Below, one piece after another: positions 35,228 through 47,102 of a stretch of 64,000 nucleotides of DNA (within the stretch, counting starts at the first letter, position 1; each line of letters opens with the position of its first letter). The DNA comes from Stachybotrys elegans (lineage: Eukaryota; Ascomycota; Sordariomycetes; Hypocreales; Stachybotryaceae): assembly GCA_020746835.1 (NCBI GenBank), contig JAGPNK010000016.1:310001-374000 (forward strand), read 5' to 3'. The notes below the pieces were generated by a model that saw nothing but the letters and a program-made list of their open reading frames with translations, was not told the origin of the DNA and did not search any database. Made by a program: the position numbers and the translations under genes.

Positions 35228-38004
35228 GTCTCGTTATGCTGTCGGATATGGAAGATGCGAGAGCTGGAATTGTCCAGAGAAGACGGCGGGCCGACGAGGC
35301 GATGCGAGGCGAGGCGAGGGAGAGCGCGGGTAGGACAAGGGAGACCGAGTTGGTGGATTGGATTTAGAGGGCGCGCGGGGAGGAAATTGGAGTTTTCCAG
35401 ACTACCAGATTACCAGCGAGTGGTCAGGGGCGACACGGGAGGCATGGATAGGCAGGCTGAGCGCCCGGCAAAGATGGCAGAGCGACTATGGCGGCCAAGA
35501 TCATGGAATCCAAGTCGATGCTGCAATGAGAAGGAGTGTCGGGTTGGTAGGTTGTCGGGCAGGCGAGGGGGGAGAGTGCGAATCGTGAGCAGAGCAGAAT
35601 GATGGTGGACTGGTGGCAGAACAATGGTCTCCTTAGGGAATTACCGGTGGAGGTTGGATCGTCCGAGACACACGCCAACCCAGACCCAGACGAGAGGACC
35701 CAGACTCCAGACAAAAGAGGGCCAAGAGAAACAGACCAGGGGGGTTCAGCGGAGGCGGAGAGCAAAATAACCGTCCAACCGTCAGTCGCAGATGCGGCGT
35801 CCGTGCAAGAGCAGGAAAGAAGATGAGTGAGTTAAATCAACCAGGGTGCCGTACAGATGCAGATGCTGCAGCGCAGGCAAAAGGAGGACGATGAAGCAGG
35901 GGGGAGGTGGGATTTATTCATGAACAAGAGGTACATAATAAGTAGCAGCAAGTAGTAGGTGCGCCAGAAGCCGGAGGCAGACAGGGATTGATCCAAAGAT
36001 GAAGAAAAGAGATGAGCATCTTCGGAAACAAGAAAGGAAACCTACCTGCCCTAGCAAAAGCAATGAATGGCCGACCTTGCCCATGGGCTGGCTGCTGGAC
36101 CTGCAGTTTTGACACATTGGCGCGAACCCAAGGCAGGAACTACCAGCAACAACCATTTCTCTACACAGGTACAGACGTCTACGAAGCCTCCCACGGCCCT
36201 CCCCCTCTCCTCTGCAGGAAACAAAAAGTGTAGATGCATCGACGGATGCAAACCCCTGGTCAGAACATTATCAAGCAGGCCATCGCAAGAGGGTATACAG
36301 GCAGGCAGGCGCAGGTATGTCCGGTGGCGGTACCTTAACGGAGCCCAGCGCACGCACAGGGACAGGTACAAGTGGAGACTGAGCTGCAGGTCGCTGAAGG
36401 CCGCGTGCTGAATGGATCCCACCATCCAATCAGCGGCGCAGGGCCAAGCCAGCCACCTGCACCTTGACCTCGAGCGTCACATCCGATTCTCATCCCAACC
36501 TTTGACGCAACAACTCGCGTGCCGCAGGGGGGGCACCAAGGACAGAAAAAGAAAAAGAAGAGAAGAAAAATTCTAGGGCAGAGACCAGATAAGAGAAGGC
36601 ATTTGGCAGCAATAGACCCACACTCCTGCGGCCTCCATTTTCCATAGCTGACTGACCTTGGTTCTCTGTTCGGTAGTAGAATTAATATTGTCAGTTGATT
36701 ATTATATAGCGACCTTAGTAGCTGTTGCCGCCCACCATCCAGAATAGGGGTCTCTTAGCACTAAGTTATGGAGGTCCTATTCAGGTGTGTACAACTGGCA
36801 CCAAACTAAAACATTCCACATTTCCCATGTCCCATTTCCATAGACTCTTCCACTGCATCTGCATCTTTCTAGCCTAGTCTTGGCGCCCGCCCTTTTCCCC
36901 TTCCTTTCCTTTCTTCACACCCAAACTTATCCATTTCGTATTCCCGGCTAGCCTGCCCACGTCAATCCCAATATTAACGAAATCACACTGCAGGCGCCTT
37001 TCTTCCTTTGCTCCCCTTCATCTCCGCGGGCTGCAAATTTCCCGTCCCGTCCGGGCCCCTTCTCGGAGAGAGGATAGGGGTGGGGGAGAGAGATGGATCG
37101 AGAAAGGAGGATCATTAACGCCAGCCCTGCGGCCCGGTGCATCACCGACCACATCGACCGACTTGGGAAACGCGCCTCCACGGCACGACTCGCCCGCATA
37201 CCTTTGTACCTTTGCGTGGGCCGGCTGTGGCGTCGCTTCTCCCTTTCTTTCTCTGCCGCTCTCTTCCCATTGTTTCCTCGCCTCCGTCATGTATGATGTC
37301 TGATGGAGCGCCTTTGCCTTTTCCTCTAGTACACAAAATACCTACCTGTACATTACATACATGACTCTCCTCGATTGTTGGATGTGCTCGCTGGCTTGAA
37401 ACGCGTGGCTGCCCTCCCTCCTGTCTCACCCGCGCACGCATCATTTGACCTGAATTGTGCGTATATCGGTTTCAGTAGGTCTTGCCTTCCATTCATAGCC
37501 TTGGGCATTGGGCACACATGCAGCCCATGGCGAAATGTGGCGGTGGGTTTATCTGCTTGGGGAACAAAGCAAGGCGCACACAGAGAGAGACATGATGACA
37601 CGACCAAGATGGGACGGAATGCACTCTGAATAACGCGCCTCCAACGTCTTCATTGTAACCTCGCCACATGGAACCAATAGATGGACATTGCCCAGAGTAA
37701 AGTTACGCAATCGAGTATAATCGCATACACATACATAGCATACACCAAATCCATACTCATCTCCGACTCCAGACATAGGCCCCCAGTATGCTCTAAGACA
37801 CGCCTACCCACCTAGCATAGCAGCAACCTATCAGATGTACCCCAATGGCTTCCCTTTTGATGTAGTTTTCTCATGCGCCTCGTTATCCCGTCATGTAAGG
37901 GGATTCCTATCTCCAGCACCTCTTCCTAGGAGGGAGTCAAATCCTGGCCTCTCCAAAATCAGACATCACCCAAACCATTCGAGCTTTGCTCTCGAGTCCA
38001 ACGG
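35228..38004. other. Gene-free 2.8 kb upstream of the ADF-H gene
   Basis: No supported gene. Its left end is the promoter of the ADF-H gene and its right end the 3' UTR of the phosphatase gene, both minus strand. An AT-rich patch lies at about 36660-36840. TACCTACCTGTACATTAC-type sequence occurs near 37335. Nothing else is recognisable. Confidence 0.45.
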
Positions 38005-39957
38005 CTATTTGGCAAGCGAGGTCGGTGCAACGCTTGCATCCGTCGTTGTCTCCGCTTCCGAGCTCCGCTGAGCCACTTGTGCTTCCTCCTCGACAGGTCC
38101 GTCCAGCGGCGTCGGCACGAAATCCCCATCGTCCACGGCGGCTATCGATTCATGGCCTCGTCCGCTGTTGCTCGCTGATACACCAACAGCTGACGCTGTA
38201 CCATCCGCGATCTTCTGCTTCGTGTCCATGACAATCTTCTCCACCTCGGTGACCTTGGATGACCCGCTGGCCGTCTCTCCAACGTCCTTGCCCTTCTGGC
38301 TCTGGATGAGAGCGTCCTTGTCGAGTCGCACAATCATGCACGACAGATTGTCGGTGCTGAAGTGGCTGAGCGCGTGGTCCACCAACAATTTCGATGCCTC
38401 GACAGGATCCTGGATATCGCGGACGAGGTCAACCGCCTCCTGATCGCTGCATACATCCCAAAGCTACACATGTTAGCGCTTGCCCATCCCTTGAGGAGAA
38501 TTCACTTACCCCATCACAAGCAATAATCATGAATTCATCAAGCTCGGGCTGAATCACCGTCTCGGTCGTGTAGGGGTGACCAGTCACGAGATCCTTCATA
38601 TAGGTATCTCCGAGTGCACGAGTCACCGCCAAAACTCCGTTCACGCGGTTGTTGAGGATCAAACCGCCAGCGTTGGCGATTCGCTTGCCTTCATTCTCGT
38701 CGCTGCCCTTGTGGTCATATGAGAGTCGAAGCGCCTTGCCGGAACGGCAGAGAATGATGCGCGCATCTCCCACGTTCGCTGTGTACAATACTCGCTGGCG
38801 ATTGACTGACGCTTTCGGCGCAGCTGGAACAGCCTCTGTATCAGCCTGGCCATCCTGGACGGCTTCATCAGACTTTGCTTTGGAGCCGGGGTGGACAAGA
38901 TGCACCCCAGATCGTTCATTCGGCATACGTTCCTCCCAGCGCAAAACGGCAATGGCAGCCGTGCAGCCGCTATTCTTCAATGGTAACCTCTCCAGCTGCG
39001 CATCGACGGTCGTGAATGTCTGGTCCAGAAGCTCCGGGATGGGGGCGTCTGGGTTCTTTCGAATAATCTCCTCAAGAATAATGTGAAGTTTCTTACCGCA
39101 CCAGTCGGCAGCAAAGGTTCCAGCGTGGCCGTCAAAGATGGCGAAGTAGCCGTTATCCGATTCAATCATGCCCTGCTTGAGAGAGTCCGTTTCATCCTTC
39201 TTGGACTTTTCTCGCGCTGCAGCATCCGTGGCGGGGGCGGGCGTGTCCAGGAAGTTATACAGAAAAGCGTGCGTATCCTCCATGGTTCGGCGGCATTTCT
39301 TGTTGCGATCCTCCCACACGCCGACGCGGAAAGTCGAACGTGGGCCCGGTACAGACTCGCCAGCCGAGTTGTTATGCTGTCCCTGGGGAACAGCGAGGGC
39401 AGGATCCTGCTTGCCGAGCTTCTGCAGCGGCGTCTGCGCTGACAGTTCCGAGTTACCTCGACCGGCCTGGGAGAAGCTCAATGTGCTCTTTGCAGATGCC
39501 AGAAGACTGCTGGCTTTGCCGCTCACACCACTGCTCCGGCGCTTCTTATCCGTCGATCCACCAGTATCCTGACGACCCGGAGGGCTTCCATTGCCGCTGC
39601 GCTTCTCGCCGCTGGCGGCCTGGTCCGTGGATTTGCTCGTCGTCGGGCTCAGGTCGGGCGATGGGGATTTGCTATCCGCCTTGGTTTCGCTCTCGGCCTT
39701 GGAACCTGATGAATTGGAGCCGTTGCCAAACATCCTATTCAGCAGGCTTCCTCCCTGGGAGGAGAGACTGCGACGCTTGCTGCCTGCCAGTTTGGGACTC
39801 GTGGAAGGACAAAAAGAGGGTGTAGTGCTATCGCGTGCAAAGCCAGTGTTTAGCGAATGTCGACTTCGGATCGTGGGTGGCTGAGGAAGCACAGTGATTC
39901 CCCGATGGCACTTCCGCTGATTGGGAGCTTCTCAAAGACGTAGCCGTCGGTGGGCAT
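38005..39957 (-). CDS. PTC1: PP2C-family Ser/Thr phosphatase, Ptc1-like
   Basis: Mg/Mn-dependent protein phosphatase; yeast Ptc1 dampens HOG and cell-wall MAPK pathways. Minus-strand exons 39957-39893, 39827-38510 and 38463-38005 give 613 residues. The N-terminal 160 residues are Ser-rich and disordered. The catalytic domain shows [36 protein letters not shown] (metal-binding Asp-Gly), [70 protein letters not shown] and [19 protein letters not shown], ending with [18 protein letters not shown]. About 110 low-complexity residues follow. All acidic metal ligands expected from the family are visible. The start is inferred: ATG 39957 reads [20 protein letters not shown], then a 65-nt intron (39892-39828, branch GCTAAAC) joins in phase. 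The frame of the main exon has no ATG of its own upstream of the Ser-rich region. Confidence 0.92.
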
Positions 39958-41581
39958 GTATGGGCGCCCAGTCAGCGAAGGTTCAGTGATTCGACCTGGT
40001 GATGCTGAGCTCTGTTAGCTGCTTGGGTCCGGCGGATAGAAGTGCAGAGCGGCACGGCAAAAACAAGGCAAATAGGCGTGGTGACTAGAGGCATGGCAAT
40101 GGGGGCAGATTTCGACCAGAGTGAATGATGCTGGGGCTGGGTCGAGTATGTAGAGACGGGATCGAGGTGACGTAGACACTGTTCGAAGACAAACACTGCC
40201 TCCGCTGAACAACCGGATGAGACGGACCGCCGCACATACCTAATGAGAAACAGGGCGGACCAGCTATGTGGCTGTGAGGTGTCCCGAGGGCGCGCGTTCA
40301 GTATAAGTTGCTGTGAGGCAGCTGCTGTCGCCTGCTGGTGAATGGCAGGGCGACAGGTGGGCGGTGGTGTTGGTGATGGATGATGGTGGTGTTTGGCAGG
40401 CTGATGCCCGCTCCTGGCAGAATCGCGGGTGGGCACTGCACTGCTGCCGCCGCTGAAGCTAGGTCCTGTGGTGCAGTGCTGAGGGGAGGGGAGGGAGGGG
40501 CCGCCAGGTCAAGCGACCTTCCTCCGTACATATGAAGTACCCGCAGGCACTCGCTCAGGTATGTAGGTACAGGTACCGACCCGAACGGTCCTGGGGGTCT
40601 TAGCGGCACAAAAGCCCAGAGCCCCCGGGCCTCCAGTTGGAGCGGGGCGAGGCCGCCAATCCCACACCCAAATCGTACACACCCAAACACCTTGCAGCAC
40701 CCTAAGCAAACGATATGCGCTTCACCGTCAAAGCAGCTAATAATAATAAGGGGACTCGGCGCTAAGAGTTGCTCCTTGGCCGCAGCTCACATGTGTACCT
40801 AAGGTGTCTCGGGACGGAAGGATACTTCGTTGGTGCTTTATACCTATGGCATGCATCACCGCACGCCAAGAGAAGTCCAAGAGGGCTTGGGTGGAGAGTC
40901 AAGCGAACTGTTGCCATTCACCACGGCAAGAGACATGTCGTGATCGCATCTGGACTCAGCAGCACCTCGTGTCCTGTCCTACGTCGATCTTCTCCACACG
41001 CAAGATGCTTGGGCATGAAACCCAACGCCTGTCTGGCTGGCTGGTAATGCCTCGAACCTTGACAGCCAATCAAGTCTCTGTGCTACACCCAAGACCCTGA
41101 CCTACCATGCAACAAATACATCACAGTGGCTTTCATGGCCCTCCTCCTGCTCCATATTAAGCATGTTTTCATTCTCGTGGCACAGCACATATCCAAAGAA
41201 GCAGTCTTTCATCCTCTTGCTATATCTTCAAGGTCCGTGTAGTTTCACAGTTATGCAGAAAATCGGATTGCGCCTGAAACGCTATCTTCGAGTGCGGGGG
41301 AAAAGCAGTGGTAACATAAATCCCGTGGAACCGTCTAGCACTCGCAGGCAAACCAACGCCTAGACGCCTAACCAAGTGGCAATGGCAATGGCAACGGCAA
41401 CGGCAACACCGTTTTGCCCATTCAAGTATCGAGGTCTGCCGCGGCCTCCGTTACAAGCCCCATCCAGTGCTTCACGCTTCGGTAGCAGATCAAAGCATTG
41501 GCAAGGCGGTGGCGGCGCATCTCCCGGCAGTGTTCGTTCGCCTCAGCTGCAAGCAGCCTACGCTGTATGCTTGGGCGCCGT
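39958..41581. other. Intergenic between Ptc1-like and Vps2 genes
   Basis: No gene seen. It holds the phosphatase promoter (about 39960-40300) and the Vps2 3' UTR, a GTAGGTACAGGTACC motif near 40562-40580, and hexanucleotide AATGGC/AACGGC repeats at 41379-41406. Confidence 0.45.
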
Positions 41582-42408
41582 CTACTTCCTCAGGCTATCC
41601 AGGCGAGCCTGGAGATCATCGTCCACGGGGTCACCACCACCTCCGCCGCCTACTGCCTGCGCAACCCTTCCTTCTGTGGTCGCCGGGTTGCCCAAGGCCG
41701 TCGGTGTCTCCCCCATCTAGAACAGGTCAGCGATGAACGTGCATCTCACATGTCAGACGTACTGCTTGGTTGAGGTCGATTCCAATCTCTTCAAGGACCT
41801 GCTCAACCACCTCATCTCCCTCCTCCTCGACACCCACATCCATGGCATCATCAACGGCATCGTCCATCATCTCCTGCCTCTGCTCCATAATATCGTTCTC
41901 TCGCTCAAACTCCATGGCAATGCGCTGAAGTTGCGGTAGGTTCATCGACTTGTTCATGCTGCCAAGGGCCATCGTGGCGCCCTTCATGGCCTGCATCATC
42001 TGTTCGTTCGTGCGGTAGGTCTGTAACGGTCAATGCACTGTGCCTTGTATCGGCTGATCCACCAGCATACCTGAAGTCGAAGCGAGATCTTCTGGAGCTG
42101 ACTCCTCATGGCAAAGAACTTCTCAATGTATCGCCGCGTGCGCACGAGATCCTTGGCCTGGATCTTGCAAGCCCCCATCTGCCCATTCTTGGCGCTCGTC
42201 TTGATCTGTTGGATGAGCGTCTTCTCCTGCTTCTCCAGCTTGACGCGCGTCTGGTCCAGTTCCCTGATGGCCTTATCCAGCATGCGCTGGTTCTTGCGCA
42301 GACGCTCCGCCGGCGTCATGCGCTTGCCAAAGGCCCATTCCAGAATCTAACTCCAATTAGCTCTTCGGATCGCGGAACGACAATGCGCTTTGTTGCTCTC
42401 ACGTTCAT
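41582..42408 (-). CDS. VPS2: ESCRT-III subunit Vps2/Did4 (CHMP2)
   Basis: Snf7-family coiled-coil protein that, with Vps24, caps Snf7 polymers on endosomes and recruits Vps4. Minus-strand exons 42408-42403, 42346-42071, 42020-41763 and 41716-41582 give 224 residues, the usual size. The first exon codes only Met-Asn, then ILEWAFGKRMTPAERLRKNQ and MLDKAIRELDQTRVKLEKQE form the basic first helix. KDLVRTRRYIEKFFAMRSQL and NEQMMQAMKGATMALGSMNK follow, then an acidic autoinhibitory region (DDAVDDAMDVGVEEEGDEVV). The extreme C-terminus, DDDLQARLDSLRK, is a textbook MIM1 motif for the Vps4 MIT domain. All splice sites keep frame. It is divergent from the mitofusin gene, with 499 bp between start codons. 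Confidence 0.96.
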
Positions 42409-42907
42409 GGTTGCGATGTATGTCGGTGAATGCTCGGTCCGGGGGACGAAAAGAAATTGCCCTGTGGCTGGCGAGACGGGTGGGATGTAGTGGTCAAGTC
42501 GTTATTTGGATGCCTGGTAGTCCAAGGAAGCGTCCGACAGTTCGATGGTACCTACGTAACCGGCTCCTCCCCGAGTCAGCCCGCATGCGTTGTTGTTTCG
42601 CGCGATAAGATAAGGCCTGACAGCGTTTGTGACGCAGGAAGGCATCGGTATCTCCGAGCTTCTGCCGTCCTCTGGCGGTCTAAAAATTGGTTGGCCGGCC
42701 CAGCCAATGAGCGTGGCCCCGCAAATGTATGGAAGGGCGGCAAATTGGAGACCTCTCTATTAGTATGCTGGCAAGTATCATGGATAGCATGATGATTCTT
42801 ATCTTAGTAATGGAGGCCCCAAAAATTGTTGCTGCACCTCCTTGACATCACCGCTTTCTCTCTCATCCCGCCACACCGATCATGCTGCTTCAGCATAGTT
42901 GATTAAG
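42409..42907. promoter_or_regulatory. Shared divergent promoter region of VPS2 and FZO1
   Basis: The 499 bp between two divergent start codons must contain both promoters and leaders. It includes a GGTACCTACGTAACC stretch around 42547-42562. No TATA box or uORF stands out, and no specific factor site is claimed. Confidence 0.5.
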
Positions 42908-45675
42908 ATGAGCCAGGATTATTTCAGCGACAAGGGGAAGGGGAAGGGAAAGGGCAAGGGCAAAGGCAAGGCTCCCGCACAGCCCGACCTCGACAACGCC
43001 GACACCGACACCGACAACGCTACACAGAACCCCGGGAGGCCAAATTATATGACCGTGGGTTCCGGTCTTGCCTCAGAGCATGCTGCTCGGCTGCAGCAGA
43101 TGCTCGAGGCTGATTCTGGCTATGGCGGTAGCAGCACTGACGAGAACCACAAGGCCGTCGTCTGGGATGGCGGTGGCCACTACGATCACCGTCCGCATTC
43201 CGGCGCCATGCATCAGTTGTGGTACAATTCCCAGCGGAACAAGCTGGGCCGGTCGATAAACAAGGTCATCGAGCTCCTGCAAGGCCTGCAGGAAATGAAT
43301 ACCGCATGGCCGGCACACTACCCTTCCGTACAGCGAGCCGATTCCGATTCCGACCGACCACCCTCCCGACCCGGACTCAACCACGCCACATCGACACTAG
43401 AATCTGTGGCCGGAAGCGCATCCACGGACGCTCCCGACTTCCATCCACCTGCGCTCCGCCGCTCCATGACGACTGGCGATACTTGGGCTGAGTCTAGTCG
43501 ATCTGCTGAAGGTCGCAGCGCTCCTGAGCCTCGGCTGGTCACACCGCAGATTGCGCAAGAGTTCTCCATCCTCAAGCTCGACCTCAAGCTCGGGGCTCTG
43601 CACCAGGCTGAGCTCGTCCACTCTCTGGAAAAGGAATCAATCGCAGCACTTCTCGATGGGAAAATCAGCCACAGCATCAGGCACCTGCTCTCACTACGCG
43701 ATCGCATCGAAGATACCGCCAGCAAGGTCTTGATCACGGGCGATCTCAACGCTGGAAAATCCACCTTCTGCAACGCACTCCTCCGACGCAAGGTCCTGCC
43801 CGAGGATCAGCAGCCATGCACTGCCATATTCTGTGAGGTCCTCGACGCGAGAGAAAACGCCGGGGTGGAGGAGGTGCACGCCGTCCACAAAGACGCTACA
43901 TATAACCGAAACGACGAAAGCACTTATGACGTCTTCTCGCTGCAAGAGCTGGAGAAGATTGTGATTGACAATGAGACATATACCCAATGCAAGGTCTACG
44001 TCAAGGACAGCCGGACAATCGACGAGTCTTTGCTCAATAACGGCGTGGTGGACATTGCGCTGATTGATGCGCCCGGTCTCAACTCTGACACTACCAAGAC
44101 GACGGCCATCTTCGCACGGCAGGAGGAGATTGACGTCGTCGTCTTCGTCGTATCAGCAGCCAATCATTTTACCCAGTCCGCCAGGGAATTCATCTGGGCA
44201 GCCGCTGCGGAGAAGGCTTATATCTTTATCGTGGTCAACGGATACGACTTCATTCGGGACAAGGAACGATGCCAGAAGATGATAAGGGACCAGGTCAAGG
44301 GCCTCAGCCCACGGACCTACAAGGAGGCATCAGAGCTCGTTCACTTCGTCTCCAGTAACGCTATACCAATGAACCCCCCTGGAGGCCCCAGCGGCGGCGG
44401 TGGTGGTAGCAGCAGTGCAGGTGGCGGAGGCGACCCCGGTGGTGACGGGGACAACAGCGGCAAAGACCTCGACAAGATTCGCGACTTTGAGGCTCTGGAG
44501 CAGTCCCTGCGCCGATTCGTCCTGGAGAAGCGTGCCCGCTCGAAGCTCGCACCCGCGAGAACCTACCTCCTCAACATCCTCAACGATGTCCACTCCCTGG
44601 CAACCGTGAACCAAGAGGTCGGGCAGTCAGAGCTAGACCGTGTGACGCGGGAGCTCAAGGAGCTGGAGCCCCAGCTTGAGTCGAGCAGAAAGGCACGTTC
44701 TGAGGTGAGCGAGCGGGTCCAGCGGGCAATCGAAGAGACGTGCAAGGACGTCTACGACTTCACCCGCTCAGAGCTGAACGCCTCCATCACCCACGCCGGC
44801 AACACACACTACGACGTCCCTTACCCGGGCTTCTTCGGCGCCTTCCAGTACGCCGACGACCTCAAGGACGCCATGCTCTCGCACATTGCCGACTCGGTCG
44901 TCAAGTGCGAGAACCACGCGCGAGCCACCACGGTCAAGGGCGTCAACGCCATCAAGCAGCTGGGCATCCTGCACGTCGGCGACGAGTTCCAGAACCTGCA
45001 CTTCCGCCCGGACGTCATGTTCCAGCGCAAGCGCGACGCCCTCGCCCGCCAAGTCGTCATCCCCACGGAGCTCTGGGATTTCTTCGACTGGACCACGCTC
45101 ATGCAGAAGCAGGAGAAGATGGCCGGCACAGGCATGGCGCTCACCGTCGCCGGCGCCCTGGCTCCGCGCGTGCTGGGCATAAACACCTGGATGGACCAGG
45201 CCATGACGGCAACCCGCCTGCTCAGCAACGGAAACCTGCGACACCTGATTCTCCCAGGCATCTTGGTCGCTGGTAAGTCTAATTCACCCCCTCAACCTGG
45301 AGGAACATATGCTAACTAAACCCCGCAGTCGTCGCCGCGTCCGCCTACGTCCTCCAGCAGATCCCCAACTCCCTCCCCCACCGCCTCGCGCACAAGATCT
45401 CGAGTCAGCTCGCCGAGCTCGACTACGTGCACGCCAACTCGACGCGCATCTCCTCCTCGGTACGCAAGGTCCTCGCCATGCCCGCCGACAGCCTGCGCGT
45501 CGGCCTCGACCAGAGCATCAAGGACCTCGGCAACCGCCGCGACGAGACCATCAAGGTCAAGGGCGAGAGCGAGCGCGCCGTCCGCTTCTTCCGCGACCTC
45601 TCCACCCAGAGCGCCATGCAGCGCAGCATGGTCGAGGATGTGGACCTGGATGCGCCGCCGCCGACTACGCATTAA
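42908..45675 (+). CDS. FZO1: Mitofusin Fzo1, mitochondrial outer-membrane fusion GTPase
   Basis: Dynamin-superfamily GTPase that tethers and fuses mitochondrial outer membranes. Exons 42908-45272 and 45329-45675 give 903 residues. An in-frame TAG at 42896 fixes ATG 42908. The N-terminus has a Gly-Lys alternating run (KGKGKGKGKGKGK, residues about 10-22) and a disordered part. HR1-like helices come before the GTPase: P-loop GDLNAGKSTFCN near 278, CTAIFCEV (G2), ALIDAPGLNSDTTKT (G3) and IFIVVNGYDFIRDKERC (G4-like, NGYD rather than NKxD). A Gly/Ser-rich insertion (residues about 494-518) follows. The paired membrane spans lie near 738-800, across the intron, then HR2-like coiled coil and a short tail ending DAPPPTTH. 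It is tail-to-tail with TOM22. Confidence 0.95.
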
Positions 45676-46340
45676 CGAGGTTTATTGTGTGCATGTGCTT
45701 GGGAGGGGGCGTTGGGCTGCTTTTTATGTGTTTTCTTTCCTTTTTCCCCCTCTTTCTGGTTCTCGAGTCCAACATGTTGGGTTCGAGATACTGTATGATG
45801 ATGCATGCTCGTCAAGGACGAGTTAAAAAGCGAGCAAAAATTCTCCTCTCGATTACAGACACCCCTTATAGTTAGAGTTATTAGCAGTATCAAGCATCAG
45901 CTTTACGCTTCAAACATAGCATTAGTTAACGAAAAGTCAAATGTGCCACACGTCATCACCTCGCGTCATCGTATTGTGTGTCTGGTCAATCATGGTGAAT
46001 GAAGAGTGCCTAGTCAAAAACAATATGATACCCGTGGTGCCTCCACCCGACCAGACATGGTCCTCCCAGTAGTTTTACATCCCAAGCAAATGCAGATGCA
46101 CCAGCCTCAGGTCCCATGAGATGCGCGTAGGCCGAGGCCGCGAAGAGCTGCCGCGCCCCCGGCCCTATGAGTAATATACACGAAGAAATCTCTCCTATTA
46201 GATGCCCGTTTATCATCAAGTTCCCGGACCAGCATGCCCGGGGGCACACCATCGAGACAGCCATTCCTCCTCTTCCGGCCAGGTTCTATGGTGCGGAGTT
46301 TAGAATTAATGGATTTCGGTTTTTCTTTTTCTTTTCTTTT
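45676..46340. other. Convergent 3' region between FZO1 and TOM22
   Basis: Holds the two 3' UTRs. It is T-rich at 45718-45760 and again near 46315-46342 (poly-T in plus orientation at the TOM22 end). No gene recognised. Confidence 0.5.
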
Positions 46341-46858
46341 TTACAGTGCGGGCTTGGCCTTGCTGTCGGCATCGAGAGCCGCAGCCAGCTTCTCGTTAGG
46401 GTTCTCCGTGCCGGCCGTCATCAGCTCGCTGCCCTGCTGGCGCATGTTATACTCCTGCTCCATGGCGGCGTACTGCTGGTCCTCGGAGAAGGAGAGAGCG
46501 AAGGGCACGCCGATGAAGAGGGCCGAGGTGGTGATGACCCAGGCGCTCTTGCCGCTGAAGGAGAGCACGTTCCAGGTGGTGTTGGTGACGGCGTTGAAGC
46601 GGCTAGAGATCCAGCCACGGGTGGAGGGGGGGATGATGTCGCGGAGGGCGTATAGGCGCTCGGTCAACGTCTCGTTTGTGGGATCAAAGTCAGAGTCGTT
46701 GGAGATCTCGGAGTCTGGATGTGACATGTTAGCAGCCAGGCTGGCGTGCGTGAGAGGTGCAAGACTATACCGGTGTCGCTGAAGTCATCGTCGTCGATGT
46801 TGGGGCCAGGCTGGCCGCTCTGGAAGTGCTCATCCTCGACCTCGGTGAGAGTGACCAT
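46341..46858 (-). CDS. TOM22: TOM22, mitochondrial import receptor subunit
   Basis: Central receptor of the outer-membrane translocase, linking Tom20/Tom70 to the Tom40 channel. Minus-strand exons 46858-46771 and 46714-46341 (56-nt intron) give 153 residues. The acidic cytosolic N-terminus (VEDEHFQSGQPGPNIDDDDF, SDTDSEISNDSDFDPTNETL) binds presequences. ERLYALRDIIPPSTRGWISS is the diagnostic Tom22 stretch before the single membrane span (AWVITTSALFIGVPFALSFS, about residues 90-112). A short intermembrane-space tail ends KAKPAL. Size and order match fungal Tom22. A 69-codon upstream ORF lies in the presumed leader. Confidence 0.96.
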
Positions 46859-46892
46859 GGTGACGTTTTACGGAAGATAAGGAGGGAAGGGG

Positions 46893-47102
46893 TTATGGGG
46901 GGTCGCGTGGAGCGGAAGGGAGATGCTGCGTGAGCGATTGACGGAGTACGTCGAAGAAAGAAGGAATGTTCTTCGGCGAGGCGTTGATGACGATGGCACC
47001 GATGAATCCCTGGATGCGAGCTGTTTCTCGGATGTTGGCGATTGTAGACCAGGAGACGTCTTGGAGGTTAAATTTTTTTGACCAGCCAGGTAGCTCCAAC
47101 AT
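46893..47102 (-). CDS. Possible 69-residue upstream ORF or small protein in the TOM22 leader
   Basis: ATG-initiated on the minus strand (47102) and ending with TAA 34 nt before the TOM22 start. The peptide looks protein-like: MLELPGWSKKFNLQDVSWST, then IANIRETARIQGFIGAIVIN and IPSFFDVLRQSLTQHLP. Many codons end in C or G, as in the neighbouring genes. I recognise no family. It may be a translated uORF, a separate small gene, or chance; no splice evidence supports any of these. Confidence 0.3.
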   Translation of the reverse strand: MLELPGWSKKFNLQDVSWSTIANIRETARIQGFIGAIVINASPKNIPSFFDVLRQSLTQHLPSAPRDPP

